Assembly: GCF_028551255.1 (NCBI RefSeq)
Contig: NZ_CP117030.1
Span: 1,585,312-1,649,311, forward strand
Length of the DNA stretch: 64,000 nucleotides
DNA from: Vibrio tubiashii
GTDB taxonomy: Bacteria; Pseudomonadota; Gammaproteobacteria; Enterobacterales; Vibrionaceae
Direction: 5' to 3'
The notes beneath the pieces are model-generated. The model was given only the letters and a program-made list of their open reading frames with translations. It was not told the DNA's origin and ran no database searches. Made by a program: the position numbers and the translations under genes. Shown here piece after piece: positions 46,366-54,545 of the stretch (positions are counted from its first letter, which is position 1; every line of letters starts with the position of its first letter).

Positions 46366-46713
46366 TTAGCGCTCTATATCACGGTCAATTTCTTGCTGAA
46401 GCGCTTCAAGTTGCTCAAGTACGGCGAGAAACTTCTCCCCAAAATCCGTCACCTGATATTCCACCCTTGGCGGCAACTCGTTGTAAACCACTTTATCTAG
46501 AATACCGAACTCGACATTACGCTTTAGACATTGGTTTAGCACCTTAGTCGACAGCCCTTCAACACTACGTACCATCTCTCCAGGACGATTGATGCCTGCA
46601 GCAAGCAATTGATAAACCGTTAGTGACCATTTGCAGCCATAGATGGTTTCGACCATCCGTGCACTGCTTTGAGGAGCGACTTTCCTCGGAAATTTTTTTT
46701 CTTTGTTATTCAT
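46366..46713 (-). CDS. HxlR-family transcriptional regulator
   Basis: This 115-residue winged-helix protein has the HxlR signature: GCKWSLTVYQLLAAGINRPGEMVRSVEGLSTKVLNQCLKRNVEFGILDKVVYNELPPRVEYQVTDFGEKF. Members respond to electrophiles, aldehydes or redox state. The usual N-terminal sensor cysteine may be represented by the one in YGCKWS. It is divergent from a bicupin gene, and the 190-base spacer contains repeated AGTACTTAC/TAAGTACC elements, so the cupin and itself are the likely targets. Confidence 0.9.
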   Translation of the reverse strand: MNNKEKKFPRKVAPQSSARMVETIYGCKWSLTVYQLLAAGINRPGEMVRSVEGLSTKVLNQCLKRNVEFGILDKVVYNELPPRVEYQVTDFGEKFLAVLEQLEALQQEIDRDIER

Positions 46714-46724
46714 AAAGATGTACC

Positions 46725-46792
46725 AATAAGTACCTACCCCACCAGTTAGTACTTACTATCTAACTCCTTGGTATATGGATAGTATAAGTACC
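46725..46792. promoter_or_regulatory. Candidate HxlR operators between hxlR-type and bicupin genes
   Basis: The element (A/T)AAGTACC occurs at 46727-46734 and 46785-46792, and an opposing TTAGTACTTACT at 46746-46757. All three lie within 70 bases of the regulator start. Confidence 0.4.
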
Positions 46793-46903
46793 AACAAAAT
46801 AGCCAAAACGATAAGAAACTGGAATATTCTTATCTAAATAAACCCATTACTTGATACCGATAACACTGCCTTAAATTGAACAAGTAACGGGAAGGAGAAA
46901 AGT

Positions 46904-47560
46904 ATGCTCAATATGAATTTTGCTGAGCGAGTCGTGATTGATACTCAGTCTATGCCTTGGATCGCCAGCCCTGCCCAAGGTGTTTGGCGTAAACCACTCG
47001 AACGTGAGGAAGCAGAATCAGGTCATACGACAAGTATTGTGCGCTATGAAGCAGGTTCTCAGTTTAAAACCCACCCTCACCCAATGGGTGAAGAGATCTT
47101 TGTATTAGAGGGGGTGTTCTCCGATGAAAATGGCGATTACCCAGCAGGAACTTATTTACGTAATCCTCCGGGCAGTAGCCACGCTCCATTTAGCGACAAA
47201 GGCTGCGTTATCTTAGTCAAGCTAAATCAATTTGATGCACGCGATAGTGCGACAGTACGAGTCAATACAAACACACAGCAATGGCTTGCGGGGATTGGTG
47301 GGCTTGAAGTGATGCCCCTGCATGACTTTGAGCATGAGCATGTTGCCTTAGTTAAATGGCCAGCCGGAGAAAGGTTTCAACCACATAAGCATTTTGGTGG
47401 CGAAGAAATCCTTGTTCTCAGTGGCAAATTCTCCGATGAACACGGGCAATATCCACAAGGTTGCTGGATACGCAGCCCGCATATGAGTGAGCACTTTCCT
47501 TATGTCGAACAAGAAACCGTGATCCTAGTGAAGACAGGCCATTTGCCACTAGTCGTTTAA
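46904..47560 (+). CDS. ChrR-like bicupin protein
   Basis: This 218-residue protein has two tandem cupin domains of the ChrR type. The first is FKTHPHPMGEEIFVLEGVFSDENGDYPAGTYLRNPPGSSH (about 50-90) and the second FQPHKHFGGEEILVLSGKFSDEHGQYPQGCWIRSPHMSEHFP (about 158-200). The metal-binding His/Glu residues (HxH...E...H) are present in both, so each could hold a metal. Such proteins act as anti-sigma-like sensors or oxygenases. No sigma factor is nearby, so a stand-alone enzyme or sensor controlled by the HxlR regulator is likely. GAAGGAGAAAAG is a strong ribosome binding site. Confidence 0.85.
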   Translation: MLNMNFAERVVIDTQSMPWIASPAQGVWRKPLEREEAESGHTTSIVRYEAGSQFKTHPHPMGEEIFVLEGVFSDENGDYPAGTYLRNPPGSSHAPFSDKGCVILVKLNQFDARDSATVRVNTNTQQWLAGIGGLEVMPLHDFEHEHVALVKWPAGERFQPHKHFGGEEILVLSGKFSDEHGQYPQGCWIRSPHMSEHFPYVEQETVILVKTGHLPLVV

Positions 47561-47568
47561 CTCAATGT

Positions 47569-47595
47569 AAGGGCATCGGCTTAACGAATGCCCTT
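47569..47595. terminator. Hairpin between convergent bicupin and SDR genes
   Basis: AAGGGCAT/ATGCCCTT stem with an 11-base loop, with a weak T/A tail on either side. Confidence 0.5.
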
Positions 47596-47607
47596 GTTAA
47601 AAAGCGA

Positions 47608-48339
47608 TCATCGACCACCCGCTATATCGATAAAAGAGCCTGTCACGAACGACGCCTCGTCAGACAGTAGCCAAGCAATAGAGTTCGCCACTTCTAATGC
47701 CGTTCCTCCACGGCCTAGTGGAAGTTGTGGCCCAAGCCTATCTACTCGTCCTGGCTCACCCCCATCGGCGTGCATTTCTGTGTAAATACAGCCTGGTCTG
47801 ACACCATTGACACGTATATTACGTGACGCAAGCTCAAGTGACAGTCCTTTGGTTAACGAGTCCATCGCGCCTTTAGAGGCTGCGTAGTCTACATATTCAA
47901 ATGGCGCTCCTGTTCTTGATGCGGCAGAAGAGACGTTAACGATAGAGCCATTACTATCAAGCTGATTGATAAACGCCTTACAGCACAAAAAGCAGCTTAT
48001 GACATTGGCGTCCATTACCTTCTTGAATCGTTCTAGGTCAATATCACTCAAGGTTGATTGAGTAAACAGAATACCTGCATTGTTCACCAAATGAGTGACT
48101 GTGCCATAGCGCTGGGTAACTTGGGCAAACATAGCTTCAACTTGCGCTTGGTCTGAAACATCAGCCTGAATCGCGAATGCCTCTCCACCTGTAGAAACAA
48201 TCTGCTCTACCACTTCATCAGCACGCTGGTGGTTTTTAAGATAATTGACCGCAACAGCATAGCCTTGGTTGGCAAGAAGTTTTGCGGTTTCAGCGCCAAT
48301 TCCCCTACCCGCTCCCGTTACAATAACCACTTTATCCAT
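47608..48339 (-). CDS. Short-chain dehydrogenase/reductase (SDR)
   Basis: This 243-residue classical SDR has the cofactor motif TGAGRGIG (residues 8-15), NNAG in LVNNAGILF, the catalytic Ser-Tyr-Lys (NVSSAASR ... YVDYAASKGAMD), and the C-terminal PG loop. The Arg after TGAG and charge pattern do not settle NADH versus NADPH. The start at 48339 has AAAGGA upstream; an open extension of 9 residues is ignored. The gene follows a LysR gene on the same strand, separated by a parS2 site. The substrate is unknown, probably a 3-ketoacyl or a sugar/alcohol. Confidence 0.9.
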   Translation of the reverse strand: MDKVVIVTGAGRGIGAETAKLLANQGYAVAVNYLKNHQRADEVVEQIVSTGGEAFAIQADVSDQAQVEAMFAQVTQRYGTVTHLVNNAGILFTQSTLSDIDLERFKKVMDANVISCFLCCKAFINQLDSNGSIVNVSSAASRTGAPFEYVDYAASKGAMDSLTKGLSLELASRNIRVNGVRPGCIYTEMHADGGEPGRVDRLGPQLPLGRGGTALEVANSIAWLLSDEASFVTGSFIDIAGGR

Positions 48340-48376
48340 TTGATTTCCTTTACTCTTCAATTCCAATTGAGGTGAC

Positions 48377-48389
48377 TTTACAGTGTAAA
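48377..48389. repeat. parS2 centromere site, copy 3, overlapping a LysR stop codon
   Basis: TTTACAGTGTAAA, a perfect parS2 match. On the minus strand it encodes Phe-Thr-Leu-stop, the last three residues and the TAA of the LysR gene, so the motif is partly protein-coding. Confidence 0.88.
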
Positions 48390-49283
48390 ATCCGTTGGTT
48401 CTTGCATCTTCTCTACGCCAGCCATTAACCTCTCTACCAACAAACTCAGCGCCTTAGGTTGATAGCGCCTTTGCTTATAAACCAAGTAGGCTTGTCTAAC
48501 ACTGCGTTGATACTGAGGCAATACCCTAACTAAGTTCATCCCTTTATGCACATGTCTGAAAGGCAACGATGCCACGCCCAAACCTTTCTCTACCGCGCCA
48601 CATACAGCCAAAATATCATTCACGATCAGCTTAGGTTTCACGCTCATCACATCAACCAGATGCTCTTGCTCATACACGGAAATATCTAAAGCATGATCAA
48701 CGCTGACCCAGTCAAGCTGACTCAAAGAGGCAAGATCGTTAACCTCCCCCACTTTGGTTAAGTACTCAGGACTGGCAAAAAAGGCATGGCGAGCTTTAAA
48801 TAAAGGTCTGGCGATCATGTCATTCATCTCTGCCAAATCGAAGGTGATCAACAAATCTCGGTCAGTCTGCGGTACTGCTTGCTCTTGGCTAAGCACCAAG
48901 TCGAGCGATACTTTGGGATAATCAACCAAAAACTGCTCGACCACCTCCCCCACAAAGGCTCGATAAAAGTTGTGTGGAATAGCGAGCTTTATCTTACCCG
49001 ATACTTCTTGTGTATCAGAAAGCATTTGTCCGAAGCCAGATTCGACCGATTCCATGCCACTCCTAAGCAACTCAAAGGCTTCTGAGCCACTTTGTGTTGC
49101 AACTAGCTCTCTGCCCTTCTTTTCCAATAATCGCGTATTGAGGCGCTGTTCAAGCGCAGATAAGCGGCGTGACATGGTCGAAACAGGAAGCTGAAGCTTT
49201 TTAGAAGCCGACAGCAAAGACCCTTCTTCCACCACACTACAAAACAAATAGAGATCATCCATGTTTCCAAATATGGAATTCAT
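48378..49283 (-). CDS. LysR-family transcriptional regulator
   Basis: This 301-residue protein has a LysR helix-turn-helix (EEGSLLSASKKLQLPVSTMSRRLSALEQRLNTRLLEK) and a C-terminal effector domain with SKKLQL-type loops. The start at 49283 (MNSIFGNMDDLYLF) is chosen from the usual position of the DNA-binding domain; a frame to 49310 adds nine residues. It is divergent from the DUF2798 gene and upstream of the SDR gene, and may regulate both. Its last codons overlap a parS2 site, which constrains the C-terminal FTL. Confidence 0.88.
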   Translation of the reverse strand: MNSIFGNMDDLYLFCSVVEEGSLLSASKKLQLPVSTMSRRLSALEQRLNTRLLEKKGRELVATQSGSEAFELLRSGMESVESGFGQMLSDTQEVSGKIKLAIPHNFYRAFVGEVVEQFLVDYPKVSLDLVLSQEQAVPQTDRDLLITFDLAEMNDMIARPLFKARHAFFASPEYLTKVGEVNDLASLSQLDWVSVDHALDISVYEQEHLVDVMSVKPKLIVNDILAVCGAVEKGLGVASLPFRHVHKGMNLVRVLPQYQRSVRQAYLVYKQRRYQPKALSLLVERLMAGVEKMQEPTDFTL

Positions 49284-49366
49284 ACTTCTATACCTGCTTA
49301 TTTTTTTCACTATTGGATAGTTATATCCTTAAATACATCAGAACAACAACAAGAAGAGGAGAATTT

Positions 49367-49603
49367 ATGAGCCGCAAACATTTTTGGATTTCCGCCCTGC
49401 TTTCGTCTTTGACCATGGCCATCATTATGTCGGGATTAATTTCTGGCTATAAATTGGGTTTTAGTCACGAGTGGCCAGCAATTTGGCTAGATAGCTTTCT
49501 TCTGGCATGGCCAGCAGCGCTAACACTTAACCTGACTGTCTTACCGCAAATTAGAAAGTTGTCTAACTGGTTAGCAGGTGCGAGCGCTGTCTCGCAAGCT
49601 TAA
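49367..49603 (+). CDS. DUF2798 family two-helix membrane protein
   Basis: This 78-residue protein has two hydrophobic segments (about residues 10-30 and 40-60), corresponding to the DUF2798 family, small membrane proteins next to LysR regulators in many gamma-proteobacteria. The ATG at 49367 has AAGAGGAG upstream, so the longer frame from 49313 is not used. It is divergent from the LysR gene and likely its main target. Function is unknown; a link with organic-acid or redox stress is only guessed from context elsewhere. Confidence 0.85.
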   Translation: MSRKHFWISALLSSLTMAIIMSGLISGYKLGFSHEWPAIWLDSFLLAWPAALTLNLTVLPQIRKLSNWLAGASAVSQA

Positions 49604-49615
49604 AGCGTTAAAAAA

Positions 49616-49640
49616 CAAAAAGGGGACCTCATGTCCCCTT
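49616..49640. terminator. Terminator between DUF2798 and the Sel1-LprI protein gene
   Basis: AAGGGGAC/GTCCCCTT stem with a 5-base loop. The minus strand continues into a T-rich run, so it mainly serves the leftward gene. Confidence 0.75.
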
Positions 49641-49659
49641 GTCATATTTGTTGGTGCCA

Positions 49660-50892
49660 CTATGGCGTGATAATACCTTGCAATTCTTGCTCTCGTTGAG
49701 CCGTTATCCAGTTGAGGCATTGCTCTTTTAACTGTGGCTCGACTGACGCGATAAAGCGACATGTCGCATCGCGATGTTTAATCCACTGTCTTTGCACTTC
49801 TCTTACATCATCAGCTTGTGGTTTTGGCATCGCATAGTCTTCAGATGGCAATTTAAGCGCACTCATTAACTTTTTATAGGTTGCATTTAACTGGCTATCT
49901 GTTTCACTGAGTGAAGTGGAAACTGTCTCTATATCACCCTGAATAGCTTTATCTAGCGTTGAAAGGTAAAGATCCTTCTGCGATTGAATCGAGTCTATTA
50001 TCCAAGCAGTACGCCCCGTACCACCATGCATTTCTTCTTGCTGCGCTTTGAGCGTGACATAATCTTCCATCTCTTTATAGGCGAGATTCAACAGAGCTAG
50101 GCTCTCCTCAGGCAGTTTTTCAGTTAATGCGGAAAGCTCACTTTGGCGACGTTTCTCCTGCTCTACGGCATCCCTATCAGCGCAATACCCTGCCCCCGCG
50201 CCACTGGTCACGTAATGACAAAGGTTAAAAGGCACCGCTTGATCATTTTTCCAATGCTTATAGTAATCGGTCACCGCAAATGAGAGCTCTGCTGGCACAT
50301 CACCACCACGCGTGATCAACCAAAACACAAGTTCTGGATCGGGTTTACCAAACTTACTTCCCTCTGTTGAAGCTTGTTCAGCTAACTCCCATACATCGTA
50401 GAAGGGCCAATCTCCGTCTTCATCTTCTACCTGATAAGTTTTAAAGAACGCATCAGGGTCACGCTCGGGGACTTCGGCGGCATAGGTCAGTACTTGCACC
50501 TTTTCTTGTTCATCATAGAGGGTCAAGCTAGGATTTTTCTGTTTGGCTTGATAGTAAGTCTCTAGAGCGCTTTTAGGGTCAGACATTCTAATGCTGCCTG
50601 CGCGGAAAAAGACCTTATCTAGATAGTATTTTAGTGCCTCTTGATGACCATGCGCCGCAGCTTGCTGCAAATGGTAGACACTCTGTTCATCCGTTAAAGT
50701 GTATTGGTAAGCAAGTCTAAAGTGCGCTTCAGCATTGCCCTGCTCAGCCGCCTGAGTAAACAAAGTCTGCGCTTTTTTTGTATCGCCTGCTTCGTAGAGC
50801 TGCTGCGCTTTCGTCACGAGATCCAGCTCAGTAGAAGCAGTTGAAAACGCCAAACTACAACCCAGTACAATCGGAATAAATTTATTCATCAT
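49660..50892 (-). CDS. Exported Sel1-repeat protein with LprI/DUF1311 C-terminal domain
   Basis: This 410-residue protein has a signal peptide (residues about 1-20, LGCSLAFSTAS). Sel1/TPR-like repeats follow (about 25-90: AQQLYEAGDTKKAQTLFTQAAEQGNAEAHFRLAYQYTL). There is a middle region with paired Cys near NLCHYVTSGAGAGYC, and a C-terminal LprI/DUF1311 domain (about 330-405, LNATYKKLMSALKLPSED ... VQRQWIKHRDATCRF). LprI domains inhibit lysozymes or bind periplasmic partners. The combination suggests a periplasmic adaptor. It is monocistronic, with a terminator after it. Confidence 0.82.
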   Translation of the reverse strand: MMNKFIPIVLGCSLAFSTASTELDLVTKAQQLYEAGDTKKAQTLFTQAAEQGNAEAHFRLAYQYTLTDEQSVYHLQQAAAHGHQEALKYYLDKVFFRAGSIRMSDPKSALETYYQAKQKNPSLTLYDEQEKVQVLTYAAEVPERDPDAFFKTYQVEDEDGDWPFYDVWELAEQASTEGSKFGKPDPELVFWLITRGGDVPAELSFAVTDYYKHWKNDQAVPFNLCHYVTSGAGAGYCADRDAVEQEKRRQSELSALTEKLPEESLALLNLAYKEMEDYVTLKAQQEEMHGGTGRTAWIIDSIQSQKDLYLSTLDKAIQGDIETVSTSLSETDSQLNATYKKLMSALKLPSEDYAMPKPQADDVREVQRQWIKHRDATCRFIASVEPQLKEQCLNWITAQREQELQGIITP

Positions 50893-50970
50893 TGGTCCTT
50901 CAATAACAGAGTGAGCAGAATGAATGCTCTTTCGAGTTTGGTATCAGCCCTATTTTTAACACGCGAAAAC

Positions 50971-50999
50971 AAAAAAAGGGATCGAATCGATCCCTTTTT
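50971..50999. terminator. Bidirectional terminator of yebC
   Basis: AAAAAGGGATCGA and its complement around a one-base centre, T/A tracts on both sides, 29 bases beyond the yebC-type stop codon. Confidence 0.85.
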
Positions 51000-51027
51000 A
51001 GTTTATCTGATTTGCAGCGCTTAGCGA

Positions 51028-51744
51028 TTACAGCTCAGCGTTGTGGTAAACCTGCTGAACGTCATCACAGTCATCAAGAAGGTCTAAGAACTTCTGGAAT
51101 TTCTCTGCATCTTCACCCGCAACTGGCGTGTGAGTTTGAGGTACGAAAGTGATCTCTTCTACATCAAGAGTCAGGTCTGGGAACGCACCGTTTAGAGCAG
51201 TCTTAGTTTTGAAGAACTCAGTGTGAGGAGCGAAAACCGTAATCACACCATCTTCAAGTTCAACGTCAGTCACATCTACGTCTTCCATCATCAGCGTTTC
51301 TAGAATGATTTCATCATCGTCGCCTTTGAACTGGAATACTGCTTGGTGATCAAACATGTGTGAAACAGAACCTTCAACACCAATTTTCGCACCTGTTTTA
51401 ACGAAACACTGGCGTACATCTTGGAAAGTACGGTTACCGTTGTCAGTTAGACAATCAACGATGACGCTTGTGCCGCCAGGACCAAAGCCTTCGTAGCGCG
51501 CAGGAACGTAGTCTTCACCGCCACCACCGTTTGCTTTATCGATCGCTTTGTCGATAACGTGTGCAGGAACTTGGTCTTTTTTCGCTTTTGCGATCAGGTG
51601 CTTAAGAGACAAGTTCATGTCTGGGTCTGCACCGCCATTTTTCGCGCACATGTAAATTTCTTTACCGTATTTGGAATAAACTTTAATTTTTGCGCCAGCA
51701 GTTTTAGCCATTGAGGCTTTGCGCACTTCAAAACTTCTTCCCAT
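51028..51744 (-). CDS. YebC/PmpR-family protein, YeeN-like paralogue
   Basis: This 238-residue member of the YebC/PmpR family starts [31 protein letters not shown], the YeeN-like variant rather than the MAGHSKW of true YebC. A three-domain layout follows, with the conserved [24 protein letters not shown] around residue 80. Family members modulate transcription or aid translation at stalling motifs. It carries a normal ribosome binding site (GAGAG-type) and its own bidirectional terminator, so it is expressed alone. A canonical yebC is expected elsewhere. Confidence 0.92.
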   Translation of the reverse strand: MGRSFEVRKASMAKTAGAKIKVYSKYGKEIYMCAKNGGADPDMNLSLKHLIAKAKKDQVPAHVIDKAIDKANGGGGEDYVPARYEGFGPGGTSVIVDCLTDNGNRTFQDVRQCFVKTGAKIGVEGSVSHMFDHQAVFQFKGDDDEIILETLMMEDVDVTDVELEDGVITVFAPHTEFFKTKTALNGAFPDLTLDVEEITFVPQTHTPVAGEDAEKFQKFLDLLDDCDDVQQVYHNAEL

Positions 51745-51836
51745 CGGGATGTTCTCTCTAATTCAATTTAACGCGAAGGATTTTAGCAAAAAGCGAGCAC
51801 ATTTCAATTTCTCGCCTTGCAGAGGAAATGGTTACG

Positions 51837-52046
51837 TTACGCGACGCCCATTACTCGCTTATATTTAGCTACAGACTCTAGGAATGAAGCCTTTTCTTCT
51901 TCATTGGCAATTTTGGCTGCCTCCTGATCAATCTCATCAGGCACAGCTTTCGCTTCACGAAGCTTCCAAACCAAAAATGAGGCTTGCTTATCAAGTTCAA
52001 TCTTGTTTTTTTCGCTTGCAGGGAGAGTTGACAGGTTTATCGACAT
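51837..52046 (-). CDS. Small conserved Vibrio-type protein (possibly DUF3283)
   Basis: This 69-residue acidic and basic helix-rich protein starts MSINLSTLPASEKNKIELDK, continues with LVWKLREAKAVPDEIDQEAAKIANEEEK, and ends RVMGVA. It resembles the short DUF3283 family known from Vibrio, but I cannot confirm this without a search. There is no membrane helix or cysteine. The ribosome binding site is weak. It lies alone between yebC and another small gene on the same strand. Confidence 0.6.
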   Translation of the reverse strand: MSINLSTLPASEKNKIELDKQASFLVWKLREAKAVPDEIDQEAAKIANEEEKASFLESVAKYKRVMGVA

Positions 52047-52158
52047 AGCAAAATTTAAATCTGTAAAAATATGGGGAGGGAATATACCACACCCAACGCG
52101 AATGTAGCGAGGAATTGCAGTGGGAGTGAAGGGTTAGATCAAAAAACTCTCAAAAACA

Positions 52159-52184
52159 AAGGGGGGCTTTCCTGTGCCCCCCTT
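52159..52184 (-). terminator. Terminator of the 65-residue protein gene
   Basis: AAGGGGGGC/GCCCCCCTT stem with an 8-base loop; the minus strand then reads TTTGTTTTTG. Confidence 0.75.
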
Positions 52185-52209
52185 AGGTAATCGCATATGT
52201 GTGTCACAA

Positions 52210-52407
52210 CTAGTGCAGAATGCCTAGTTCCTTTGCCTCTTCGATAGTTAACCCACTCTCACGAATCTCTTTTAATGCTTCGATACGACGACGAGCTTCG
52301 GCAGATTTGGCACCCTTAGTCGGCTTTTGTGACTCTACTTCTTCCGTGAAGTCCCACTTGCCAGCAATTTTACTCATTTCATCATGGTCAATAGAATTAA
52401 TGGACAT
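52210..52407 (-). CDS. Small charged protein, unknown family
   Basis: This 65-residue protein runs from MSINSIDHDEMSKIAGKWDF to KELGILH. The middle (AKSAEARRRIEALKEIRESGLTIEEA) is a strongly helical, charged stretch. The start at 52407 has GGAGG 7 bases upstream, so the frame extension to 52488 is ignored. Similarity to the PA3496-type small proteins is possible from the RRRIEALKE segment but not claimed. It has its own terminator and is divergent from the Fur-boxed ATPase operon. Confidence 0.65.
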   Translation of the reverse strand: MSINSIDHDEMSKIAGKWDFTEEVESQKPTKGAKSAEARRRIEALKEIRESGLTIEEAKELGILH

Positions 52408-52767
52408 AATAACCTCCGAACAAACCATGCTAGGGACAGGTAATCTGTAGCAAAACCTCTCGCCCCTTGTTAAGAATTTTAGCTCCATAATGTGATTGTG
52501 CTAATAGTTCAGAAACTCTTACTGTTTTTTGTATAAATAAGTTTTGCGCCTGCCGTTGTCGCACAGTACATTTAAAGGATTACCCCTACAGAAATGAAGG
52601 CGATCCGGGTCTCATTTTTTCTTCAGCGTTTTCTTCTCAAGCCCCCAGTGCTGAACACATTCTGAGCGCATTTTTCGAGTCACTTCACTGTTTTCAATCG
52701 TACTTCTTTTCACTCAAAAAATAAGAGTTAATGATAATCATTATCTTTTGTGTTTTTGAGTAAGATT
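52408..52767. other. Divergent intergenic region, 360 bases, with Fur box
   Basis: Between the 65-residue protein gene and the ATPase pair. The Fur box at 52727-52745 is listed separately. No further gene was seen. Confidence 0.5.
52727..52745 (+). promoter_or_regulatory. Fur box upstream of the ABC ATPase pair
   Basis: GTTAATGATAATCATTATC matches the 19-bp Fur consensus GATAATGATAATCATTATC at 18 of 19 positions and lies 22 bases before the start codon at 52768. Repression by Fe-bound Fur is therefore expected. Confidence 0.8.
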
Positions 52768-53616
52768 ATGAGTAAACTAACCAGCACGCATGCCTATCAT
52801 GCAGACCCGATCATCAAGATTCGGGATTTATGTGTCGACTACATTACCGACACGGGCGACTTCAACGCGGTGAAGTCAGTCAGTTTTGACATTGGTAAAG
52901 GTGAAATATTTGGCCTTGCCGGCGAATCAGGTTGTGGAAAAAGCACCATCGCTTTTGCGATCAATCGTCTACATAAGCCACCTGCGTTTATATCTGGCGG
53001 TGAAATTCATTTCGAGGGGCAAGACCTACTTAGGCTATCCGATAAAGATCTCGGTGCTATCCGCTGGAGCGAAATTGCCATGGTATTTCAAAGTGCCATG
53101 AACTCACTTAATCCCGTGTTGCCAATTCAAGAGCAATTTGCCGATGTACTGCGCCACCATAGAGGCATGAGTGAGGAACAAGCCAAAGATCGCGCGGAAA
53201 AGCTACTTGATTTAGTCAACATTCCCCGAGAGCGACTCACTGAGTACCCTCACCAGTTCAGTGGTGGTATGAGACAGCGATTGGTCATCGCGATTGCTCT
53301 ATCGCTCAATCCAAAGCTAATCATTATGGATGAGCCGACTACAGCACTCGATGTGGTGGTCCAGCGCGAGATATTGCAGCAAATCTATCAGCTACGTGAA
53401 GAGTTTGGATTCTCGGTTCTGTTTATTACCCACGATTTAGCTCTGATGAGCCAATTGTGCGATCGCATTGCCATCATGCGCCATGGCGAAATTGTCGAGG
53501 TTAATCAGTCTAAGCAAATTCGCAACAACCCTCAGCACCCATATACACAAAAGCTATGGGCTTCATTCCCGAACATTCACGAAGGTAAACATCAACAGCA
53601 AGGAGCCCTCGCATGA
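52768..53616 (+). CDS. Dpp/Opp-type ABC transporter ATP-binding protein (first)
   Basis: This 282-residue ATPase of the peptide/nickel (DppD/OppD-like) subfamily has Walker A GESGCGKST (residues about 49-57), signature QFSGGMRQR, Walker B LIIMDEPT and the ensuing ALDV D-loop. The C-terminal HPYTQKLW is typical of the oligopeptide ATPases. An in-frame GTG at 52750 lies just upstream, but the ATG at 52768 is preferred. It overlaps the next gene by 4 bases. No permease or binding protein follows. A Fur box lies 22 bases upstream, so the substrate could be a siderophore or iron-linked peptide, which is an inference. Confidence 0.9.
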   Translation: MSKLTSTHAYHADPIIKIRDLCVDYITDTGDFNAVKSVSFDIGKGEIFGLAGESGCGKSTIAFAINRLHKPPAFISGGEIHFEGQDLLRLSDKDLGAIRWSEIAMVFQSAMNSLNPVLPIQEQFADVLRHHRGMSEEQAKDRAEKLLDLVNIPRERLTEYPHQFSGGMRQRLVIAIALSLNPKLIIMDEPTTALDVVVQREILQQIYQLREEFGFSVLFITHDLALMSQLCDRIAIMRHGEIVEVNQSKQIRNNPQHPYTQKLWASFPNIHEGKHQQQGALA

Positions 53617-54545
53617 GCCAACCCATCATTCAACTTAACAATGTGGTTAAAGAGTTCACTATTGGCGGAGGATTTGCGTCTGTTGAGCGATTCAAAGCCC
53701 TGCAAGGGATAACCCTCAACCTGCATAAAGGCCGTACCTTAGCGCTAGTTGGAGAGTCTGGCTGCGGTAAGAGTACTTGCGCACGCTTGATCACCAAGGT
53801 TTACCCAACTACATCTGGCGAGATCCTGTTTAACGGTAAGAACATCGATGAAATCACCAGTAAAAAAGAGCTGCTGGATTATCGCAGCAAGGTGCAAATG
53901 GTGTTTCAAGACCCATTTGGCTCGTTAAATCCAACCCAAACCATTGAGCACCATTTAACTCGTCCACTGAAGATACACAAACAAGTGGCAAACAAAGCCG
54001 ATATTCCCGCTAGGCTGAAGGAGCTGATTGAGTTAGTGGAACTGGCTCCTGATACATTAGACAAGTACCCACATGAGCTAAGCGGCGGCCAAAGACAAAG
54101 GGTGAATCTGGCAAGAGCACTCGCGGTAGGCGCTGAGGTCATTCTTGCTGATGAGCCGACCTCTATGCTAGATGTCTCTATTCGTCTTGGTGTCCTCAAC
54201 CTGATGCAACGAATGAAGAAAGAACTCGGTATTGGCTTTTTGTACATTACCCACGACCTTGCGACCGCGCACTACATTGCCGAAGAAACGGCGGTTATGT
54301 ACAAGGGGCAGATTGTTGAATGGGGTGATACTCAAGCGATCTTAACCGATCCGCAACATCCTTACACTAAGCTACTGATCTCTGCGGTACCCGATCCCGA
54401 TCTGCCATTTGGTCAATTAGTGGAAAATGAACCAAACTATTCTTTAGATGCCGATCAGATCCGTGAGCAAAGTGCGATTGTTAAAGAAGGGTTTGATCAA
54501 GTCGGACCAAATCACTTTGTAAAACATTGGGTTAAGGCAGCATGA
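53613..54545 (+). CDS. Dpp/Opp-type ABC transporter ATP-binding protein (second)
   Basis: This 310-residue ATPase of the DppF/OppF type has Walker A GESGCGKST (about residues 46-54), signature LSGGQRQRVNLARAL, Walker B VILADEPTSMLDVS, and the C-terminal oligopeptide-ABC extension (HPYTKLLISAVPDPD). It forms a heterodimer with the preceding ATPase. The 4-base overlaps at both ends indicate strict translational coupling in a three-gene unit. As no permease genes lie in the window, the pair must act with membrane subunits encoded elsewhere, or has lost them. A 158-residue protein of unknown family follows. Confidence 0.92.
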   Translation: MSQPIIQLNNVVKEFTIGGGFASVERFKALQGITLNLHKGRTLALVGESGCGKSTCARLITKVYPTTSGEILFNGKNIDEITSKKELLDYRSKVQMVFQDPFGSLNPTQTIEHHLTRPLKIHKQVANKADIPARLKELIELVELAPDTLDKYPHELSGGQRQRVNLARALAVGAEVILADEPTSMLDVSIRLGVLNLMQRMKKELGIGFLYITHDLATAHYIAEETAVMYKGQIVEWGDTQAILTDPQHPYTKLLISAVPDPDLPFGQLVENEPNYSLDADQIREQSAIVKEGFDQVGPNHFVKHWVKAA

